A stretch of DNA of 12,897 nt from Nitrospirota bacterium (lineage in GTDB: Bacteria; Nitrospirota; CAKKRA01; 9FT-COMBO-42-15). This document shows, piece by piece, positions 8,182 to 12,897 of the stretch. Under the pieces are notes generated by a model. That model searched no databases. It saw only the letters and a list, made by a program, of their open reading frames with translations, and was not told the origin of the DNA. The first letter of the stretch is position 1, and each line of letters starts with the position of its first letter. The position numbers and the translations under genes are program-made. The stretch lies in assembly GCA_023248415.1 (NCBI GenBank), contig JAHFEP010000010.1:14121-27017 (forward strand), in the 5' to 3' direction.

Positions 8182-9633
8182 TCACCTTACAGCCATCTCA
8201 TTTGCAAGAGGAAGCCTGATTGTTACATTTGTCCCTACGCCGGGGCGGCTGTAAACAAATATCTCTCCTTTATGCTCATTTATTATTTTTTTTGTAAGCG
8301 CCAATCCCAAACCTATGCCAACATCCTTTGTGGTAAAATACGGGTCAAATATCCTGTCCATATCCTGTATATCAATGCCTGAACCAGTATCATTAAAAGT
8401 AATATCTAAATTCCCTTCATTAGAATCAGGCCTTGCCTTTATTGTCAGACTCCCTCCTTTTGGCATTGCCTGAATTGAATTTAGAATAATATTTATAAAA
8501 CATATCTTCATCTGGTCTTTATCTATCATTAGCTGCGGTATATCTTCAGGTATATCTATTTCAATATTGATCTTGTCCATCTGCATCTTCTGCTCTGCCA
8601 ATGCTGTTATCTCAGCAACAACTGTTTTCAGGTCTGCCTCTTTTACATTAAGTTTTATAGGCTTGCCATAGTTTAAGAAATTGCTTATCAAATCATTAAG
8701 CCTCCTTATCTCATCTTTAACCTTTAGCATCAATCTGGAAAAATCTTCTTTTTCCTTTAAATTCTTCGGAGAGAACTTCTTCCTGACATGGTCAATGCTA
8801 AGATTGATAAAATTCAGGGGATTCCTTATCTCATGCGCTATGCCTGATGCAAACTGGCCCAGTGCAGAAAGCTTCTCTGCCTGATTAAGCCTGTCTTCAA
8901 GCTCTTTTTGAAGCCGCAATTTTTCAATCATTTCATTAAAACTCTTTGTAAGCTCGCCAATCTCATCGTTTCTTTTTACCTCAAGTTTTTTAGAAAGGTC
9001 GCCTGCTGCAACAGCCTTTGCAGCATCTACAACCTCATGAATCGGCGCAGTGTATTTCCATGAAAGAAACAGCGATACAGCGATTCCAATAGTAAATACA
9101 AATATCGTTGCAATCAATCTCTTGAGGTTATTGGATTTAAGCAGATTTGTAAAATCATCAAGCACCATCTTAATATGCACATAGCCTACCTGTTCATTAT
9201 TAACAATTACAGGAATAAGGATATTCTGGGTCTTTTGTTTTGCAGTCGGCCCTAAATCCTCGCCAAGTTTAGCAGTAATCAATAAATCCTTTTTCTTTGG
9301 GTCAATTTTTTTGCCTACCTTCTTTGGGTTTGAGCTTGCTATAATCTCTTCTTCATTGCTTATGATGGATATTTCATTGACACCCTTCTGGTTCAACTGT
9401 TGGACATAGTCCCTTAGCCTTGCCTCGTCTGTCTGCTCCTGCGATGTAAGCTCCTCAACGCTCATTTTAATGGCTGTTGTAAGGTCATTTGTATGCTGCT
9501 CTATCTCCTTCATTAAGGTACGTTCGCCGTGAGAGTATATTGCAAAGAGCATGACAAGAGAAAGAAGCGAAAGAAGGAGCATCATAAGCAAAAGCTTTGT
9601 CCTTAACCTTAAATTATCAAAAAAGGATTTCAT
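8182..9633 (-). CDS. Membrane sensor histidine kinase (Cache-like sensor, HAMP, HisKA, HATPase)
   Basis: 483 aa, inner-membrane kinase paired with the adjacent NtrC-type regulator. TM1 spans about 14-34. A periplasmic segment of about 138 residues follows, with a Cache/PAS-like pattern (SIISNEEEIIASSNPKKVGK near 89-108). TM2 spans about 173-192 and a HAMP linker about 193-246. The dimerisation and phosphotransfer domain carries His267 in AHEIRNPLNFI. The ATP-binding domain has the N box (Asn381, Asn385), G1 DTGSG (415-419), F box IFDPYFTT (428-435) and G2 GIGLGL (439-444). All catalytic residues are present, so it should be an active kinase. The HEIRNPL motif and NtrB-like layout fit a sigma-54 activator partner. 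The ligand is unknown; no metal-binding cluster is evident in the sensor. Its ATG overlaps the tsaC stop as ATGA, with only a weak GAGG upstream. Confidence 0.95.
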   Translation of the reverse strand: MKSFFDNLRLRTKLLLMMLLLSLLSLVMLFAIYSHGERTLMKEIEQHTNDLTTAIKMSVEELTSQEQTDEARLRDYVQQLNQKGVNEISIISNEEEIIASSNPKKVGKKIDPKKKDLLITAKLGEDLGPTAKQKTQNILIPVIVNNEQVGYVHIKMVLDDFTNLLKSNNLKRLIATIFVFTIGIAVSLFLSWKYTAPIHEVVDAAKAVAAGDLSKKLEVKRNDEIGELTKSFNEMIEKLRLQKELEDRLNQAEKLSALGQFASGIAHEIRNPLNFINLSIDHVRKKFSPKNLKEKEDFSRLMLKVKDEIRRLNDLISNFLNYGKPIKLNVKEADLKTVVAEITALAEQKMQMDKINIEIDIPEDIPQLMIDKDQMKICFINIILNSIQAMPKGGSLTIKARPDSNEGNLDITFNDTGSGIDIQDMDRIFDPYFTTKDVGIGLGLALTKKIINEHKGEIFVYSRPGVGTNVTIRLPLANEMAVR

Positions 9634-10286
9634 AATGCGCCTCGCTTTAATTTTATGCCAATAAACTCTTCAATCTCATTAGCAGTTATCATGCCTTCTC
9701 TTATACAGACTGGAGGATATTCTGTAATATCTATTACTGTTGATTCCTTTATCCCAGTTGTCCTGCCTCCGTCTAATATTATATCAATTTTTCCGCCTAA
9801 ATCCTTTATTATATTTTCGGGCTCAGATGGGCTCGGTTTTCCTGATAGATTTGCGCTTGTTGCTGTAATAGGACACCCTGCTGTCTTCAGAAGCAGGAGT
9901 GTAAGCGGGTTATCAGGGATTCTTATGCCTATTTTATCGCCATTTCCAAGCAAGGATTGAGGAATCACATCTGCTGCCTTAAAAATTAATGTGAGAGGGC
10001 CTGGCCAGAACTTTTCCATCAGTCTTTTTGCTATATCAGGTATCTCTTTTACTAACTTAGAAATCTTATTCTTATCATCAACTAAAATCAGTATTGGTTT
10101 TTTATAATCTCTGCCTTTAACTAAATATATCTTTTTTATTGCTTCTTTATTTGTCGCATCAGCGCCCAGACCGTAGAAAGTATCAGTTGGAAATGCAATA
10201 AGCCCGCCTTTTTTCAAAACATCTGCAACTTCTTTAATCTTATTTATATCTGGCTTTTTTGGGTCAATCTTTATAATCTTTGCCAT
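9630..10286 (-). CDS. tsaC: L-threonylcarbamoyladenylate synthase (TsaC/YrdC family)
   Basis: Makes threonylcarbamoyl-AMP from threonine, bicarbonate and ATP, the first step of t6A37 formation on ANN-decoding tRNAs, in the cytoplasm. From the ATG at 10286 it is 218 aa: one YrdC domain, without the extra C-terminal Sua5 domain. Motifs: PTDTFYGLGADA (33-44), KGR (57-59), WPGPLT (94-99), RIP (122-124), TSANLSG (143-149) and DGGRTTGIKESTVID (172-186). The KxR plus SxN nucleotide-site signature is complete. A TTG at 10304 would add six residues (MQPDIA). I prefer the ATG because homologues usually begin at this MAKIIKID-like segment, but neither start has a clear Shine-Dalgarno. The stop overlaps the kinase start. 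The gene lies 205 bp downstream of purE, across a repeat element. Confidence 0.93.
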   Translation of the reverse strand: MAKIIKIDPKKPDINKIKEVADVLKKGGLIAFPTDTFYGLGADATNKEAIKKIYLVKGRDYKKPILILVDDKNKISKLVKEIPDIAKRLMEKFWPGPLTLIFKAADVIPQSLLGNGDKIGIRIPDNPLTLLLLKTAGCPITATSANLSGKPSPSEPENIIKDLGGKIDIILDGGRTTGIKESTVIDITEYPPVCIREGMITANEIEEFIGIKLKRGAL

Positions 10287-10315
10287 TGCTATATCTGGTT
10301 GCAAAAGTTACGGTA

Positions 10316-10426
10316 TTGTCATTCCCGCAGAGTTTTTGAGCGGGAATCTATGGTTCGACAGGCTCACCATGCATCCTGAGCTTATCGAAGGACTGGATGC
10401 CCGACAGAAGCTTTCGGGCATGACAA
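10316..10426. repeat. MITE-like composite hairpin repeat
   Basis: A 111-bp intergenic element bounded by imperfect inverted ends: TTGTCATTCCCG at the left and CGGGCATGACAA at the right, with 11 of 12 positions complementary. It contains three hairpins: ATTCCCGC/GCGGGAAT (10321-10328 with 10340-10347), an 18-bp imperfect palindrome of the TTCGACAGGCTCA / TGAGCTTATCGAA type (10354-10389), and ATGCCCGA/TCGGGCAT (10397-10404 with 10414-10421). Related copies occur at 12561-12674. It has no coding capacity, and I see no clear target-site duplication. It probably forms RNA structure between purE and tsaC. Confidence 0.85.
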
Positions 10427-10491
10427 CCGGTTTGCAAGAGTCTCTCATGTTAATTCAATTTTGAGACCGTTAATATTTATGAGGCGCTACA

Positions 10492-10998
10492 TTAGCCTTC
10501 AAGCTTCTTTGCCTCTTTTTCTATGTTCTCTGCCAGCCTTCTTCTGTAATTTATTAATTTTTCCAAAATCTCAGGATATTTTGTTGCCAGTATCTCTGCT
10601 GCAAATATCCCTGCATTTTTTGCGCCTGACTTGCCAATAGCCATTGCTGCAACAGGTATACCGGCAGGCATCTGAACAGTTGAAAGAAGGGAATCAAGCC
10701 CTTTTAAAGGCGAGGAATCTATTGGCACGCCTATTACAGGAAGAATAGTTTCAGATGCAATCACGCCTGCCAAATGCGCTGCGCTTCCTGCGCCTGCAAT
10801 AATAACCTCAAACCCCCGTTCAACAGCGCTCTTTGCATATTCAGAAGTCCTTTTTGGAGAACGGTGCGCAGAGGCAATGGTCATTTGATAGGGGATGCCG
10901 AATTCCTTTAATACCCTTGCAGCCTCCTCCATTATCTCAATATCAGAGCTGCTTCCCATAACAATCCCTACAAGCGGTTTTTCTTCCATTATCTTCAT
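10492..10998 (-). CDS. purE: N5-carboxyaminoimidazole ribonucleotide mutase (class I PurE)
   Basis: 168 aa, the usual length for a small octameric class I PurE. It converts N5-CAIR to CAIR in de novo purine synthesis in the cytoplasm. Motifs: the phosphate loop MGSSSD (14-19), SAHRSP (43-48), AGAGSAAHLAG (68-78) with the conserved His75, and PAGIPVAAMAIG (111-122). Arg follows the SAH motif; class II AIR carboxylases, as in animal PAICS, carry SAHK, so this should be a class I enzyme that needs a PurK partner. No purK is in the window. The start is ATG with AAAGGAG 5 nt upstream, and MKIMEEK precedes the core. It is downstream of purD on the same strand and probably cotranscribed despite the 110-bp gap. 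Confidence 0.97.
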   Translation of the reverse strand: MKIMEEKPLVGIVMGSSSDIEIMEEAARVLKEFGIPYQMTIASAHRSPKRTSEYAKSAVERGFEVIIAGAGSAAHLAGVIASETILPVIGVPIDSSPLKGLDSLLSTVQMPAGIPVAAMAIGKSGAKNAGIFAAEILATKYPEILEKLINYRRRLAENIEKEAKKLEG

Positions 10999-11003
10999 TC
11001 TTT

Positions 11004-11010
11004 CTCCTTT
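11004..11010 (-). promoter_or_regulatory. Ribosome binding site of purE
   Basis: AAAGGAG on the minus strand lies 5 nt before the ATG at 10998. It is one of the strongest Shine-Dalgarno matches in the window and fixes this start over the ATG at 10989, three codons downstream. Confidence 0.75.
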
Positions 11011-11027
11011 TGTATAATCTGACTTTA

Positions 11028-11060
11028 ATTCCCCTCTTTTCTAAAGAGGGGTTAGGGGAG
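11028..11060. repeat. G-rich intergenic hairpin repeat between purD and purE
   Basis: A perfect 9-bp stem, CCCCTCTTT (11031-11039) with AAAGAGGGG (11043-11051) and a TCT loop, followed by TTAGGGGAG. It looks like a widespread intergenic repeat type (TTCCCC...CTAAAGAGGGGTTAGGGG). The 11-mer CTAAAGAGGGG recurs at 12674-12684. On the transcribed minus strand no U tract follows, so it is not a standard terminator. Confidence 0.7.
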
Positions 11061-11078
11061 ATTATTGTATCCGCTTCG

Positions 11079-11112
11079 TTAGCAAAAATAACGTTTTTCA
11101 GCAATTTGCTAA
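11079..11112 (-). other. Inverted repeat overlapping the purD stop codon
   Basis: TTAGCAAA (11079-11086) and TTTGCTAA (11105-11112) are perfect 8-bp arms around an 18-base AT-rich centre that itself contains AAAAACG-TTATTTTT. The right arm includes the purD stop (TAG, 11111-11109). In RNA this could cap the purD 3' end or attenuate expression of purE. There is no clean U tract after the stem, so its role is uncertain. Confidence 0.4.
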
Positions 11113-12389
11113 TTCGCAGTCAATGACAACGCCTTAGATGCAATGTCCCTTCTGTAGTGCATCCCTTCAAATTTAATCTTCTCAACTGCCTTATATGCAG
11201 TCCTTACAGCCTCATTAATATCAATACCAGATGCAGTAACACCAAGCACCCTGCCTCCTGCAGTAACTATATTATTATCCTTCTTTGCTGTCCCTGCATG
11301 AAACACCTTAACACCAGTTATTTTTTCTGCTTCATCAATTCCATTAATAACCTTCCCATTTTCATAATTTCCCGGATAACCCTTTGAGGCAATCACAACA
11401 CAGACTGACGCCCCCTGATTCCACTGAACATCAATATCAGATAGTCTATTATCTATTATTGCCTCCATTATCTCTATAATATCACTTTTTAGCCTGAAAA
11501 GTATAGGCTGAGCCTCTGGGTCGCCAAAGCGGCAGTTGAATTCTAAGACATTCTGCTGGTTATCATCAATCATCAGACCTGCATAAAGCACACCTTTATA
11601 ATTTATACCTTCCCTTTTAAGACCTGATATGAGTGGTTTAAAAACGTCATTTATAACCTTATCAGCAAGGGCATCTGAAACAACAGGCGCAGGCGAATAG
11701 GCGCCCATGCCGCCTGTATTCGGACCTTTATCATTATCAAATACCCTTTTGTGGTCTTGAGCGCTCACCATTGGAACAATAGTGGTTCCATCAGTGAACA
11801 CCATAAAAGACGCCTCTTCGCCTTTTAAACAATCTTCAATTATAACCTTATTCCCTGCATCTCCAAAGATTCGTTTTTCCATCATATCTGTAATCGCATT
11901 AATCGCCTCATCCTCTGACTCTGCAACAACAACACCTTTGCCAGCAGCAAGGCCGTCTGCCTTGATTACCAATGGAGCGCCTTTTTCTTTGATATATTCC
12001 TTTGCATCCTTTGATGAGGTAAATGTCTTAAATGCAGCAGTAGGAATATTGCATTTTGCCATCATCTCTTTAGAAAAGGCCTTGCTACACTCCAGCTTAG
12101 CAGCAGATGCCTTTGGCCCAAAGATGCGGAGCCCTTCTTTTTCAAATCTGTCTGCTATACCCAATGAGAGCGATAGTTCAGGTCCTACAACTGTCAAATC
12201 AATCTTTCTTTCCTTTGCAAAGGAAAGAAGTGCATCAACATTGTCAGGCTGAATATTTACACACTCTGCCTCTTCTGCAATACCTGCATTGCCCGGCGCG
12301 CAAAAAAGTTTTTTAACCCTTTTGCTCTGGCGAATCTTCCACACCAGCGCATGCTCCCTGCCACCGCTGCCGATTACAAGAACATTCAT
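11109..12389 (-). CDS. purD: Phosphoribosylamine-glycine ligase (GAR synthetase)
   Basis: 426 aa, full length for bacterial PurD. It joins glycine to 5-phosphoribosylamine with ATP, the second step of de novo purine synthesis. Visible features: N-terminal GSGGREHA (7-14), CAPGNAG (30-36), VVGPE (67-71), FGPKASAAKLE (90-100), the ATP-grasp loop IKADGLAAGKGV (142-152), DHKRVFDNDKGPNTGGMGAY (212-231), and the metal-site EFNCRFGDPEAQ (283-294). All family signatures are intact. It starts at ATG with only a weak AGAG-type ribosome site. It is the first gene of the leftward run, so a promoter should lie in 12390-12560, but I could not pick out a convincing -35/-10 pair there. Confidence 0.98.
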   Translation of the reverse strand: MNVLVIGSGGREHALVWKIRQSKRVKKLFCAPGNAGIAEEAECVNIQPDNVDALLSFAKERKIDLTVVGPELSLSLGIADRFEKEGLRIFGPKASAAKLECSKAFSKEMMAKCNIPTAAFKTFTSSKDAKEYIKEKGAPLVIKADGLAAGKGVVVAESEDEAINAITDMMEKRIFGDAGNKVIIEDCLKGEEASFMVFTDGTTIVPMVSAQDHKRVFDNDKGPNTGGMGAYSPAPVVSDALADKVINDVFKPLISGLKREGINYKGVLYAGLMIDDNQQNVLEFNCRFGDPEAQPILFRLKSDIIEIMEAIIDNRLSDIDVQWNQGASVCVVIASKGYPGNYENGKVINGIDEAEKITGVKVFHAGTAKKDNNIVTAGGRVLGVTASGIDINEAVRTAYKAVEKIKFEGMHYRRDIASKALSLTAN

Positions 12390-12560
12390 ATTATCATTCT
12401 CTTTCTGTCCTTGACTGAATTGGAATTGAATTAGCTAACTTTTTTACTGCATTATTTGGCTCATCGTGTAATTGAGTGGGTAAAAAAACTACTCATAAGA
12501 TAGCATAAAACAAGGGAAAAAAGAAGTTTAAATTTGGTAAAAAAATCTGTGTATATTATT

Positions 12561-12594
12561 TAGATTCCCGCTCAAAAGCACTGCGGGAATGACA
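12561..12594. repeat. Hairpin repeat copy, GATTCCCGC...GCGGGAATGACA
   Basis: Stem ATTCCCGC (12564-12571) / GCGGGAAT (12583-12590). It is nearly identical, in inverted orientation, to the left hairpin of the element at 10316-10426, including the flanking TAGATT and TGACA. Only a few loop bases differ. Confidence 0.85.
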
Positions 12595-12605
12595 TTATTA
12601 TATGT

Positions 12606-12674
12606 TTGTCATTCCTGCGTGTATCTGGCGGGAATCCAGTCTTGCACCCCTGACAGAAGCATTGGGAATGACAC
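12606..12674. repeat. Short MITE-like repeat copy lacking the central palindrome
   Basis: Begins TTGTCATTCCTGC and ends GGGAATGACAC. The left hairpin is ATTCCTGC (12611-12618) / GCGGGAAT (12628-12635), with one G-T wobble. The right half, TGACAGAAGCATTGGGAATGACA without its first bases, matches the right half of the 10316-10426 element. The TTCGACAGGCTCA palindrome present there is absent here. Direct comparison suggests a deletion or modular derivative. Confidence 0.75.
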
Positions 12675-12696
12675 TAAAGAGGGGAAAAGGGGGGTG
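12674..12696. repeat. Half copy of the G-rich intergenic repeat
   Basis: CTAAAGAGGGG (12674-12684), then AAAAGGGGGGTG. It shares the 11-mer with 11041-11051 between purD and purE but lacks the left stem arm, so it cannot form the same hairpin. It directly abuts the preceding repeat. Confidence 0.6.
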
Positions 12697-12897
12697 AAAT
12701 TAACCCACTCTTTTACGCGAAGACCCTAAATTGATATAATCCTAATTGGATAACATGGTATTGTCAAGGCTTTTTATATTTTACCCTATTAGAAAGCCCC
12801 ATCCTGTATAATCCCAAAAAGATTTATATGGGAACTGTCCTTTCTAACGGAGATTGTTTAATAGAAATGAAGATTAAGGCAGTAGGATTTTTTTAAA

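Larger units (their letters stand above)
12466..12718. repeat. Possible 253-bp element with 16-bp imperfect inverted ends
   Basis: GTGTAATTGAGTGGGT (12466-12481) and ACCCACTCTTTTACGC (12703-12718) are inverted copies matching at 13 of 16 positions. The three hairpin-repeat copies of this region lie between them. It could be a non-autonomous element that accumulated smaller repeats, or a chance pairing. No coding capacity and no obvious target duplication. Confidence 0.35.
12390..12897. other. Non-coding right end (508 bp)
   Basis: No open frame of credible length or composition on either strand. The segment next to purD (12390-12560) is very AT-rich and should hold the purD promoter on the minus strand. 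The centre holds repeat copies, described separately. The last part (12719-12897) has a TATAAT at 12807-12812 on the plus strand without a suitable -35, and an inverted repeat TTAGAAAG (12789-12796) / CTTTCTAA (12840-12847). It may be the leader of a gene beyond the window. Confidence 0.6.

Noticed and set aside
11782..12252. 156-codon open frame on the plus strand
   Set aside because: It lies wholly antisense to purD, whose protein has every family motif. The translation is low-complexity Ser/Ala-rich and resembles nothing.
12420..12436. TGG-N10-GC spacing resembling a sigma-54 promoter on the plus strand
   Set aside because: Only part of the TGGCAC/TTGC consensus matches, the region is AT-rich, and no plus-strand gene follows.
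10316..12674. Repeats considered as a CRISPR array
   Set aside because: The copies are hairpin-forming, variable in length, in both orientations and not separated by regular spacers; no cas gene is near. The Cas4-like cysteine pattern belongs to AddB.
12828..12896. 22-codon ATG frame near the right edge
   Set aside because: Too short, no Shine-Dalgarno before it, and no recognisable peptide feature.

Overview
The window reads as chromosomal, AT-rich DNA from a Gram-negative, probably uncultivated bacterium. The two-component pair (a membrane histidine kinase with an NtrC-type sigma-54 activator), the AddAB-type recombination nuclease, and the short dispersed hairpin repeats between genes resemble what is seen in Deltaproteobacteria- or Nitrospirota-like lineages. 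That placement is a guess from style; no marker gene here fixes the taxon. It is almost fully coding and mostly housekeeping. I found no phage, transposase, CRISPR array or defence island.

Layout: one plus-strand gene, cut by the left edge (1-732), encodes an MTAP-family nucleoside phosphorylase whose base-pocket residues point to 6-oxopurines. Everything else is on the minus strand and is transcribed right to left: purD (12389-11109), purE (10998-10492), a TsaC/YrdC threonylcarbamoyl-AMP synthase (10286-9630), a sensor kinase (9633-8182), a sigma-54 response regulator (8177-6798), addA (6707-3630) and addB (3633-790). addB converges on the phosphorylase gene with 57 bp between the stops.

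Junctions: tsaC and the kinase gene share an ATGA overlap, kinase and regulator are 4 bp apart, and addA and addB share a TTGA overlap. So tsaC-kinase-regulator and addA-addB look like two translationally coupled blocks. A 90-bp gap before addA holds a perfect TATAAT and two small dyads, and may be a separate regulated promoter. purD and purE are separated by 110 bp with hairpins, and purE and tsaC by 205 bp with a MITE-like repeat.

Functions: PurD and PurE catalyse de novo purine steps, and the phosphorylase salvages purine nucleosides. TsaC starts t6A synthesis on tRNA. The kinase and regulator sense an unknown envelope signal and activate sigma-54 promoters. AddA and AddB resect double-strand breaks for RecA. 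The right-hand 508 bp carry no recognisable gene but several copies of the same repeat family seen between purE and tsaC. The best leads are the AddB subunit without a P-loop, the altered phosphorylase pocket, the dyads before addA and the nested repeats.
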